64,000 bases of DNA from Cristatella mucedo (lineage: Eukaryota; Bryozoa; Phylactolaemata; Cristatellidae), in contig WPIO01000045.1 of assembly GCA_009760855.2 (NCBI GenBank), forward strand, positions 1,509,501-1,573,500, in the 5' to 3' direction. The position numbers and the translations under genes were made by a program. The first letter of the stretch is position 1. Each line of letters opens with the position of its first letter. The notes below the pieces were generated by a model. The model worked only from the letters and a program-made list of their open reading frames with translations, searched no databases and was not told the origin of the DNA. This document shows, in pieces, positions 1 to 8,929 of the stretch.

Positions 1-629
1 AGCGTTCTTGGTTTAGAGAAATTTGAACCATCTACAAGTGCTGGCTCACAGGCCACGAAAATTCAGCACACTTCACCCTTAAGTCGGAACCAGAGTCTAC
101 CATCAGTATCCGTGTTCAAAGATAATAATCCTAATAAACATTTGTCGAACGTCATTGGATGCTTAAATTTGTTTCTAAGCACTTCATACATCCTAGAAAG
201 CAAGCGTTTGTCAATTGAAAAGTTATATGTGCAATCGCTGCACACGCATGTACACAATAGACATTTCACGTGGATGAAGCGACTGCTTCGAGGAAGAGTG
301 AGCTCGCTGTACTAGTCATGTTCGCGGCGACAGCTCGCGGCGACAGCAGGCTTATTAGCAAAATCAACGAGCAGGATGCATGCTATGGCGAGCTGGCGGA
401 GAATACAAGTCGCGACGATTGAGGAAGTAGCTCGAACTTTAATCGAACGGCCACTTTTCCATGTCGCCACAAATCGAATAAGTATAATCTCTTGAACGCG
501 TCAGCAGGCGATACGATACTAGCAAATCTTGAAGTTCCCGATTACACTTTCGCTGAGACGAGCAGAAATAGTCAAAATACTGTGCCTTATTAGTTAGACT
601 GGCGAAAACTGAATGCTAGAGATCGGAGA
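1..629. other. no gene seen
   Basis: Stretch with only short incidental frames in both directions. I see no splice-consistent coding segment and no recognisable repeat. Confidence 0.4.
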
Positions 630-955
630 TTGGGGTAATACAAATACATCTATATAGTGGCCTCAGAGAACTTAATCTCTTTGTAGGCACTTTACATTTG
701 CTGAAAAAGAAGCATGGTCGAATGGTTAGTAAAACATTCTCTATGACAACAAGCAGAACATAGTTAAAGGCGATACGCACAAGGTCAGCATGAAAATATG
801 CTCAGTGGCAGTATGCACAGTTTCAGCACGCTTAAGCACACAAAAGACGAATTAAAAGTACCCACTAAATGCTGTAATAAATGGATATCATGTTAGCTTC
901 ATTTTAAACGAGTCAAATCAGGGGATGTCGTGACACCAGTCGGGTAATAGAGCAA
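630..955 (-). mobile_element. LINE-A 3' end fragment
   Basis: Reverse-orientation copy of the LINE-A 3' untranslated end. It carries the terminal hairpin region (complement of GCAAATGTAAAGTGCC), followed upstream by the GACCTTGTGCG-like segment and the end of the RT frame (complement of TTAAAACGAGTCAAATC). It is 5'-truncated and diverged, and matches the same zone of the copies at 26250-29240 and 36130-38515. Confidence 0.75.
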
Positions 956-992
956 GGCTCTTATATAGTTTTATTTAACTATCAGGTATAGA

Positions 993-995
<3 letters not shown>

Positions 996-1062
<67 letters not shown>
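996..1062. repeat. (GA)n microsatellite
   Basis: Uninterrupted alternating GA tract of 67 bases. It has no evident link to a transposon tail. Confidence 0.98.
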
Positions 1063-1064
<2 letters not shown>

Positions 1065-2402
1065 TTGCGTGCTTGTTACCTTACTGCTTAATGGCTTCCG
1101 ATTCGTTTCAATCGTGAATGAGTGTAACAAGAATAGAGCAACAGCACCTAGCCAATTATTATTAGGACAGAACTAGTGATTCTAGAGTATATGAAACTCA
1201 TCAAGGCCATCTCCCGGACGAGTTGATGAAATACTCGAGCCAAACGATTTCGAAAGCTGGCCGGATTTATCGGCATTTGAGCGCTGAATTGAGCACTCAA
1301 GAATGTTCCGATTCGCCTTTACCTTTACTTCACTTCTAGCTTATATTTGATCTGTAAGTTTCGTCTTACCTTTTCAAAACTAATTCACAAGTGTAGCCTA
1401 ATGCTTAAGGTGAAGGAAGGGTTTTACTGCCTAAGGCTTAGATTTTGAATGTGTAAATCTCCTGTTGCAGTTGAATTTGCTAGAATGGGAGGCTTGCCTT
1501 TTTGGCACTTCGTGCAATCAAGGCGCTATCGTCGCGAATGCGTAACGTAACGACTCCGAAACCGAAGATGCTTGTGATCGAAACCCGATGCACGTACTCA
1601 CGCTAGAACTCACAGCCGTATGGCTAGATTTTGGTACAGCTTTCGACTCAGAGCTTGGGAACAAAGCTTAAGGGCAGCTCCAATGAGCACAGGTAGGCTA
1701 ATTGAGACTAGTGACTATTAGATGCAGATAAGCCCAAGAATTCTGGTTCTCTGGTATTGCCCTGAGAAGTTTCAGACGAGCGCCAGCAAATTAGGACAAT
1801 TCGAGTCATTCGTCGATGCTGCATTCCACATGGCTAAATAACTTTTGCTACATTTGGTTTTTTCGGTGTAGAGATAGCTACATACCGTGTGCTACCGAAA
1901 CCTCCCCCTGTGCACGGCTAATCTATAAAGTAGTCATCAATTTTCAGTTAGTAAGTATTTCAATTTGGATTACCAAGAGATAATCTGGCCGGCTTTCCAA
2001 CATGCTTATTATTAGAAATCTCAGCAGATCGTTTATAAATTGTAGCTGTATCTCGCATACCTTGCCCAACATCTATAGACATGCTATGTCTGAGTGGGTC
2101 GGCTTGATTGCGGCGTGTCATTTGTATGAAAGATACCAAGTCTGGAAAAATCTTAGCATTCTAACGAATCTAGCTGCTTTTTGAGAGACTGGTGCAATTA
2201 TTTTGAGGCATAAAGGCTCATCCGTAGTTTCTAGGTTAAATCGCAAACATGTAATATAGACTGCAAATATACTTTGCCAGAATTATAGATATCGAAACTC
2301 ATGCTGTTGCAGCAAAGTTCAAGACTCCAAGAAATATCATCCACTGCTTAACACCTTTCTGCTTAATCCAAAAGTTATTGCAGAGTGTGACCGGATGTGT
2401 AA
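1063..2402. other. no gene seen
   Basis: About 1.3 kb of moderately AT-rich sequence with no frame longer than about 60 codons, no splice-consistent exon and no clear match to the window's repeat families. Confidence 0.4.
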
Positions 2403-3292
2403 AGCATGGATGATAATAATAACAATAAGTTTGCTAAAGTCTCCGCAGATAAATATATCTATTTCTAGGCGCTTTAATCTGCTGCAAAGGAAACACGGTC
2501 AAATAGTGAATGCTATTATGCTTCATAAACAACATGAATAACATTGTTAGGGGTGAAATGCACAGGGTCAGCATGCAAGTGTAATTAGTAGCAGCAGCTA
2601 TAGCGTCAGCACTCATAAGCAAATAAAAGACGAATCACAAGGACTCACTAAATGCTGTCCTAAATAGTTGCGTTATTAAGTTCTTTTTAAATGTGGTCGA
2701 GTCTTATATGCAACTGCGACGCTCATGACAGACAAGCCTAGCTGCAGAGTTTTGCACCAGCTGTAAGCGTCTGATTGCACATGCCGGTAGATCAGCAAGC
2801 AATGAGTTACAGAAGTCAAGAATGGATATCACAAATGCATGAACCAACTTAGATGTGGTATCCTTATTTTAACAAGCACGAATTTTAGCAATGTTATGTA
2901 GCTGAAAGTAGGCAGACTTGACTGTGGAGCTGATGTGGTCGTCTAACGACAGGTCACTTTGGAACATGACACCTATATTTTTTGCAGATTTAACCGGAGT
3001 TATGCTGTCAGAGCCGATAGTGAGCGTCAGCCTTTCCAATTTCTGAATCACGCTTGGTTTGTCCATAACTAGTAAGTTGGCTTGATCATCATTTAATTTA
3101 AGAAAACCTGATGCCATCCATGTGTGGATGCCACCAATACATGCAGCAAAGAAGTTAAGAGGATTCGAGATGCTTGAAGGCTGGGAGGGATCAAATCAAA
3201 GGTACAACTAAGCGTCAAGCGCATAAAAGTGAAAGCCTATATTGTGCTTGGCAGTCACATCGGCAAGTGGGAGAGTATAAACCGTGAAACGG
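2403..3292 (-). mobile_element. LINE-A copy, 5'-truncated, internally deleted
   Basis: Reverse-strand copy starting with an ATAATAATAACAATAA tail at 2413. It then holds the LINE-A 3' UTR and the C-terminal half of reverse transcriptase. An 82-codon open piece at 2869-3117 carries the post-YADD segment with KLNDD, SLDDHISS and FQLHNIAKIRAC. Compared with 62600-63906, roughly 270 bp are missing around 2703, where the text jumps from the end of the RT frame back into the CHITPLL region. The 5' break lies near the YADD region. Confidence 0.85.
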
Positions 3293-4094
3293 CGTAAAAT
3301 GCATGAAAGTGAACCATTTATTTTCGTCGGAGAAACGCCAAGTAGGGGATACTTGGCAACATTTTGGAGAATTTTATGCAAGTTTTTAACTTAATCCTGG
3401 CTGGGTTTGTCTAATTTAGAGTTTCCTATTGAAGTATGTTTCGGAGACCTCTCACCTTTGAAGTTAGTCGCTCTTTGCCGAACGTTTCAGAGCCTCCTAC
3501 CCAGCAGCCGCGTTAGCTTGATGGTCAGGTCGGCCTACGTTGGCTACGAAAAAGTTGCGAAAATTTGAGCTCACTAAGAACAAGATGTGCGTTACAAGAA
3601 TTTTGCTATCCCAAGGCTATTGATTCGCCCGTTCTTGTTGTGCTTGCCTGGTACGAGGGGACAATAGCGTACCCCTCATCTGGGTTACAGGTCACTGCAG
3701 CTAAGCTGGTCCAATCATTTGTGATATTCCCTCTGGGCTTCTGTTGTGCGCTAATTTAAGATTATCCTACCTATATGCAATAGTAAGCTTAAAATTGGTG
3801 CAAAATCCAGAGCTAGGCTTGTCAATCGTGAGCGTCTTTCTTTATGGCGACATTAAAAACTCCTCATCAGCGATCGCATTCATTTCAAATTCCCGTCAGT
3901 CAATTTTGAATCTTTTCATAAGTTTGCTCCTGCCGACCTCTTTGAAATACTTCCCAATGTATCACTCCGCTCTTCTGACTCGGGCGGTGCCTCTAATCAA
4001 CATCAACTTGTTCGGAAACCATGCATGAAAATCAGTTCGTCATTCCCTAAGCCTTGAGAAAATTAAAAACTGGCCTCAATATATCCGCTTAACT
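3293..4094. other. no gene seen
   Basis: Holds two short incidental frames (3565-3759 and 3744-4028) without domain signals. Nothing else recognised. Confidence 0.35.
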
Positions 4095-4307
4095 AATGGA
4101 GTTTAAAAAGAAACCAAGAGCCCGCCTGCTCATAGCGACGTACGACCATCCAGGTGAGCCACCCTTGGTGTGCTTACGCGTGCTGAAATAGCTCGCATTG
4201 CCGTTAGCGGATTGACATGCTTCCTTTCCGCGTATGTAAAGTACACAGAGATTTATTTATTTCGTGGTACTATAAATATGTCTTATTATTATTGTTATTG
4301 TTACCTC
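4095..4307 (+). mobile_element. LINE-A 3' end, strongly decayed
   Basis: Recognisable landmarks in order are GTTTAAAAAGAAACC (end of the RT frame), CCTTGGTGTGCTTACGCGTG (start of the 3' UTR), CTTCCTTTCCGCGTATGTAAAG (the GCAGCAAATGTAAAG motif) and a final TTATTATTATTGTTATTG tail. The terminal hairpin is degraded. Confidence 0.65.
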
Positions 4308-4365
4308 ATCAGCTCAGCTTTCCATGGCACCCTGTAAGCCTGTGTCTTTGTTCCTCATTGTATCC

Positions 4366-4440
4366 TTAACTGTGCGTGTTTAACTGTGCATGTTTAAAGC
4401 TGTGCATGCTTAATTGTGCGCGCTTACCTGTGCATGTCGC
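4366..4440. repeat. degenerate short tandem repeat
   Basis: About five imperfect units of a 13-16 base motif resembling AACTGTGCATGTTTA follow one another directly downstream of the decayed LINE-A tail. Confidence 0.6.
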
Positions 4441-4568
4441 TAACCAGTCCAGCTACCTGTAGCCTCGAGTATCTTCTTGTGCGCTTGCACATGATCGCTT
4501 TAGCATGAAACATGTTTACTTTTGCACGTTTTTCTAAGCATGAAACCTTACAAGTCATTAATATATAT

Positions 4569-5510
4569 TATTTCCTGAAATTAAATGACACTAAAACCGA
4601 ACTGCTTCTCATAGGACACCCTAAGCGTGTGGCTGGATTAAAAGGCTTTGCTGATCTAATAGGCGATGCTATTGTGCGACCTTCACCACGTGCTCGTAAT
4701 CTAGGTGTCGTGTTCGACAGCTGCCTCAATTTCAAAAGCTTCATTCAGAAGACTGCCTCTACAGCTAGCCATCACATCCGATCCCTATCCAAGATTAGGA
4801 GCTGTCTCCCACAGTGGCTTGTAAAAAATTTAACTAGCTCTTTAGTTCTGTCTCGGCTTGATTATTGTAATTCCCTTTTGGCTGGGCTGCCAAAGAAAGC
4901 TATTAGGCCACTGCAGCAGACTATGAATATGGCTGCAAGGCTGGTCTTCAAGTCCCAGCGGTTTGAGCACGTGTCACCTCTGCTGAAAGAGCTAGGATGG
5001 TTGCCGGTTGAGCAAAGGATACAGAGCAAAGTTCTTACGCTGACCCACAAGGTCCGCCACGGCTTGGCTCCTTCATACCTAGCTGAACTGCTACATCAGT
5101 TTCAGCCTGTTCGCGCCCTCAGGTCCTGCGTGGACAATAAATTAGCTGTCCCATTCCTCCACTTAAAGACAGTTGGCGACAGAAGCTTTAGCTCTGCAGG
5201 TCCTAGACTGTGGAACTCGCTTCCACAATTCTTACGCAACGACATCTACTCTCCAACTGCCGACTATGGCACATCTTTTTCAGCGGTCCTGAACTGCTAC
5301 TTCTATGCCACTCACTACCTCAACTGCTCTCCTAACTCTGCTATGCTTCCCACTTTCTCTTTGTTGCGTGAGACGAAGTCTGTTGGGTACCGAATGCGTA
5401 CCGAAAGCCGCTTAGGCTGTGAGTGCGCTATACAAAACTCTCCTGCGTAACGTCCACATGGTCTTTATGACTTTGTGGAGTTACTGACGGAGATACATTA
5501 CATTACATTA
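4569..5510 (+). mobile_element. LINE-B reverse transcriptase C-terminal fragment
   Basis: A long open frame runs to the stop at 5450. Its LINE-homologous part starts with FLKLNDTKTELLL and continues through RARNLGVVFDSCLNF, LSRLDYCNSLLAGLP, WLPVEQRIQSKVL and FSSAGPRLWNSLPQF, the order typical of the RT thumb and C-terminal region of L2/CR1 elements. The catalytic YADD is not included, so the copy is 5'-truncated just downstream of it. The 3' end is GGAGATACATTACATTACATTA, an (ACATT)n tail that distinguishes LINE-B from LINE-A. The leading codons from 4512 are flanking sequence, not LINE. Confidence 0.9.
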
Positions 5511-5585
5511 TCTGGTTCTATCAAAGCGCCTTGACAGAGATTTAATTTCTCTAAGGCGCTATACAACCGTCCTATTACGTACTAT
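5511..5585 (+). mobile_element. isolated LINE-A/SINE-1 type 3' hairpin
   Basis: A well-formed hairpin, GCGCCTT ... TTTCTCTAAGGCGC, with the AGAGA/TCTCT inner stem, is followed by CTATAC and a TATTATT tail. It is the same terminal structure that ends LINE-A and SINE-1, with no recognisable body upstream. It sits directly against the LINE-B tail. Confidence 0.6.
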
Positions 5586-5647
5586 TATTCTGTCTATGCA
5601 AATGAGGCTATTGAAATAGCCTATCCTGCTTCACTTTTAAGTAATTC

Positions 5648-5743
5648 TAATAATGATAGTAATAATAATGATGATACATTTCTATGGCACCCTTAGAGAA
5701 CTTAATCTCTTCCTAGACTTGATATATGCTGCAAAGGAAGCGT
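5648..5743 (-). mobile_element. LINE-A 3' tail fragment
   Basis: A reverse-orientation (ATT)n-like tail (AATAATAATGATGAT) is followed by the complement of the terminal hairpin and the GCAAATGT motif; nothing of the RT frame is present. Confidence 0.6.
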
Positions 5744-5754
5744 TCAGATGCTAT

Positions 5755-5872
5755 CTTTTGACGACAACAGGTCGTGGGCTCGAGCCCTGCGGCAAAAGTG
5801 AAGCACTTGGATAGAGATCAAGTTCTCTTAGTTCCCAGATTAAGTTCTCTTAGTTCCCTGTACAAATTGATT
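5755..5872 (+). mobile_element. SINE-1 fragment
   Basis: Contains GGTCGTGGGCTCGAGCCCTG, the tRNA B-box region, then the linker GAAGCACTTGG and ATAGAGATCAAGTTCTCTTAG, the LINE-A-like 3' stem. The promoter-proximal A-box half is missing. The last part is duplicated (two AAGTTCTCTTAGTTCCC segments in tandem). Confidence 0.7.
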
Positions 5873-6189
5873 ATATATCTTTTAAGTTACAAGAGCTCAT
5901 TTTCTGTAGACTCGCTTTGCTGAGTCATAGTAGAGTTGCACTTCTATTACACGTTACTCACGGAAGTATTGGTCTCCATCTTCCGCGTGACTGCGGACGC
6001 ACCGTCTCAGTTCAACTAGTAGAGACAAGAGCTCACTGCCTGTGGAATCACTTCGCTGAGTGTTAGTAAAATTGGTCGTAATATGGTAGCGGGAGACAAC
6101 GCTTCACCATCTTGCCACGTGACGGAAGTGTGCCGTCTGGCCGCATGACGGAAGGATGGACTTTTTCGCTTTAATTAGTAGAGATATGA

Positions 6190-6722
6190 CCGCTAGTTAG
6201 TGGTAACATGAAAGTGTCGACGTGCAGAACAGTATGGTTAGTGGTAACGTGCACAGTGTAGTCGACGTGCACAAGCACGTAAAGGAAAATTACACTGTTC
6301 AGGCGAATTTTTTGAGGAACGTGTGGGTCTTTAGTTTCTATTTAAATGCCGTCAACAGGAAATGTTGTGCCAACCAGGATCTAATTTCCGACTTTGGGAG
6401 CACATGATCTAAACTCACGGTCTCCAACGGATTTACGGTTGGTTTGATGCGCAGCTAAACGAGCTGTGCTTATGCGTACTGACACTGTGCATGTCACCCC
6501 TAACCACGTTATTCTTGTTGTTTATTGAGCGTGCTATTTCTAACCATTCGATCGTGTTTCCTTTGCAGCAAATGTAAAGCGCCTAGAAAGAGCTCGAGTT
6601 CTCTGGGGGGGGGGGCTTCATCAAGTGTGTTATTATTATTAAGTCTGGCGGGTTGTACGATGACTACCCTGGTCGGAGAGTAGCTTTGATTAGTAGGCTG
6701 GAACCAGAGCAAAGTGACCTAG
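6190..6722 (-). mobile_element. LINE-A copy (decayed) split by an opposite insertion
   Basis: The left part (6190-6465) matches the reverse-orientation LINE-A 3' UTR and the end of its RT frame, with landmarks CTTTGGGAGCAC and CACGGTCTCCAA. The right part (6641-6722) resumes with GTAGGCTGGAACCAGAGCAAAGTGACCTA-like sequence from further upstream in the RT frame. The two halves are separated by a forward LINE-A 3' end at 6466-6640. A short direct duplication of TTAGTGGTAACRTG is seen at 6197 and 6238. Confidence 0.65.
6466..6640 (+). mobile_element. LINE-A 3' end, inserted head-to-head
   Basis: Forward 3' end: TATGCGTACTGACACTGTGC, CATGTCACCCCTAACCA, CCTTTGCAGCAAATGTAAAG, the hairpin with a run of ten G replacing part of the descending stem, then TTATTATTATT. 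It lies inside a reverse-oriented LINE-A copy. Confidence 0.75.
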
Positions 6723-7364
6723 CGGCCCTGCGGCGGTGGTTGTATCTTCAACCGCTGCGGTCGGATGCGGTTTGTTTTCGGCATCGCCATCGCCTGGCCC
6801 CACCATAAGGATGGCGCCGGCGGTTTTAATCGCTCGGGTTTTAATCGGTTTTTATATAACACCCGACCGCATGGATCCTGGAAAAATCCAGTTTTATTTG
6901 TTTTTTTATGTAAGTTAAGTCGGGATGTCTCACATAGCCCATTCGCGGCGTCGGGCGTTCGGACCAGGCCCAGCCGCCCCGACGACAGGGCGTGAGTCCC
7001 GCCATTCGTTCCCTCTCTCGGGGCCGATGGCTAATGGCAATTCGCCCGGCTGACGTCGGAAGTAGCCGGAATTCCCAGTTTTTCTTACAATGTCCAAGGT
7101 CAACAGCAACGACGCCCTGAACGACGAGAACAACTCGTTCGTCAGCCTCGCGCCATGCTCGGCAGCGGCTGCAGCGTCGGGCAGCGGCTGCAGTGTCGGC
7201 CAGCGGCGGTGCCGACGGCCGACACCCCCGACTTCGGCGCCCCGATGCCAACCAAGAGCAGGATTTAAGTGTGACGATACGGCGAAATCAAGCCAGGATT
7301 TCATAAGCAAAATTGGTTTCATTTAATTAAAACCAATAACTCCATTTTGCGGGGGAAAAAATCG
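6723..7364. other. GC- and CpG-rich island, left part
   Basis: Base composition changes abruptly at about 6720 to GC- and CpG-rich sequence, unlike the flanks. Overlapping open frames occur on both strands (for example 6841-7251 on the minus strand), as expected by chance in GC-rich DNA. A TATATAA motif occurs near 6854. The segment could be a promoter-associated island or the body of an unrecognised GC-rich transposon; the related repeat next to it (7365-7745) favours the latter. Confidence 0.4.
7090..7326 (+). CDS. candidate coding exon, unrecognised
   Basis: An ATG in a good translational context (ACAATGTCC) opens a 78-codon frame. It starts MSKVNSNDALNDENNSFVSL, a plausible hydrophilic N-terminus, then passes into Ala/Ser/Gly- and Arg-rich low complexity. 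No domain is recognised and no splice donor is decisive. It may be the first exon of an unidentified gene, part of a GC-rich transposable element, or chance coding in CpG-rich DNA. Confidence 0.2.
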   Translation: MSKVNSNDALNDENNSFVSLAPCSAAAAASGSGCSVGQRRCRRPTPPTSAPRCQPRAGFKCDDTAKSSQDFISKIGFI

Positions 7365-7745
7365 GGCTTTCCTTTCTGACCCTGACATAACCGGACCGGG
7401 GCGTGAACGCATAATGCCCCACCAGTCTGGTCCTGTACGCTGATTGGGCGGAGGGATCCATTAGAAATTTCATTAATGGTACTGCGTTCACGTGATCGTG
7501 TCGCTGCAGCTACTGGGTTCTTCTTTACAGCTCGTAGCCGTGAGCGGACGTGCTGCGGCGTGCTTTGCACGAGGACAGAGTAGCCTGTGACCACTGTTCG
7601 TCGCGACGTCCACCTAGTATCGAATTACACCTTGTGGAAAGGTATGTGGCGTCGTTTGCTATCGTTGCACTACATGCCTGCTTTCGCTCGTTAACCTTTC
7701 GAGCGCTGCGCCGACGCCGACCGCCACAGCAGAACCCCAATTCCG
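7365..7745 (+). repeat. GC-rich interspersed repeat R1, copy 1
   Basis: Aligns collinearly by eye with 34120-34465. Shared landmarks are a CCTGACA-containing start, GCATAA, CTGATTGGG followed by GGAGG, TCACGTGATC, AATTACACCTTGTGGAAAGG, GCGTCGTTTGC and TCGTTAACCTTTCGAGCGCTG. It has an inverted CCAAT (ATTGG) and an E-box (CACGTG), so it could be an LTR or other promoter-bearing terminal segment, but I see no defined ends. The class is unknown. Confidence 0.6.
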
Positions 7746-8640
7746 AAGTGCGTCAGCCACCAGCGCTTCCGCTACCGATCTGCCGGCGCCGCTGTACCGG
7801 TTGATGTGAAGCAGCTCTCCACTGCAAACCGAAGGCTAGCAGATCGGGCTGGCGTTCGCTCGTACTTCAAGCTGCGAATTTATCCAGAGCGAGGCTCGAG
7901 CTCGCGTCAGCGCCCGCCGATTCGTTCTTTCGCCGAAGCCAAGCGGCGCTCTTACTCGTCGAGTGCGGCGGGCGGAGCTTTTATAAGTTGGCTGGCAGCT
8001 CTTTATAAGTCAAAAGTGCAAACGCTGCTTCACGCGATGCGCGAGACGCGACGTCTCGGGCAGGCGCCGCTTTCAGCTGACGGTCCCCGGTGAAGGGCTG
8101 CTGCTTCTTTGTCGAGACGCCGCTCGGGCGAGCGATGCTCTGGCGGGACTGCACGGATAGCGGCTGCGCAGCTTGGCCCGCTAAGCTGTAAGTTTAGCCT
8201 CGATAGGTAGCCGATTCTTCTCGAACGCTGGCGTGGCGCCGCGAGGCCACCTTTTCAGCGAAGAGGTGTGTAGTGTGGCTAGGGCTTTAGCCTCGATGCG
8301 AACTCGTGAAACGGACCGGAGGTTAGGGGCGTATCTACGATATTTTGCTGTGCTCGCCGGGCTTGTAGAACGCAGTCATTGGTTACAACTTTCGTACCTT
8401 TGTCCGAGCACTCCTACCCTCGTAACCAGAAATGGTGGTGCACGTAGAGACTGCCTCAAACTACAAGCATATTAATTCCTTCTCAGATACAGAGCGGTCG
8501 GTCCAATCTCACTGCGCCCCACTTTGCCCGCATGTCGCTTGATCTTCATTTAGTGCCAGTCCGTATGTGTTTTACAGCTACTATTCATTATGAAGATCAA
8601 GACTACCGGGCCCGAAAATTCAAGTTAAAGAGACTGGGGT
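7746..8640. other. GC-rich island, right part; no gene seen
   Basis: GC-rich until about 8350, then back to average composition. The frames here (7806-8093, 8233-8475) have arginine- and serine-rich compositions with no family signal. Confidence 0.35.
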
Positions 8641-8745
8641 TCGGCAGCAATGTGGTAATAATAGTAATAATACATTTTTTTATAGTGCCCTCGAAGAACC
8701 CAATCTCTTTCTAGGCATTTTACATTTGCTGCAAAGGAATGTGAG
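8641..8745 (-). mobile_element. LINE-A 3' tail fragment
   Basis: Reverse tail AATAATAGTAATAATA followed by the complement of the LINE-A terminal hairpin and CATTTGCTGCAAAGG; about 100 bp with no RT sequence. Confidence 0.7.
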
Positions 8746-8929
8746 GGCATCCTGATATCAAAAGCTGATGGCAGCTGTGATAATTTATTCTACTAATTGG
8801 AGTAGCTGCATTTTATAGTAGATGGGAGTTGGATTTGACCACGAAATGTGTGTGGGAGAAGAGTTTTGTGTAACTTTTTCCATTGTTCAAGCTCAATTAC
8901 ACTTTGAGCAAACATGTACGTTTACTCCT

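Noticed and set aside
996-1062. CRISPR-like or regulatory array
   Set aside because: Simple GA microsatellite; no spacer structure, and the window is eukaryotic.
4512-5450. 312-codon host gene
   Set aside because: Its body is the LINE-B reverse transcriptase C-terminus; the leading codons are flanking sequence read through.
6841-7251. 136-codon reverse frame in the GC-rich island
   Set aside because: Overlaps other long frames on both strands in CpG-rich DNA, composition Arg/Ala/Gly-rich, no domain; chance openness is the simpler reading.
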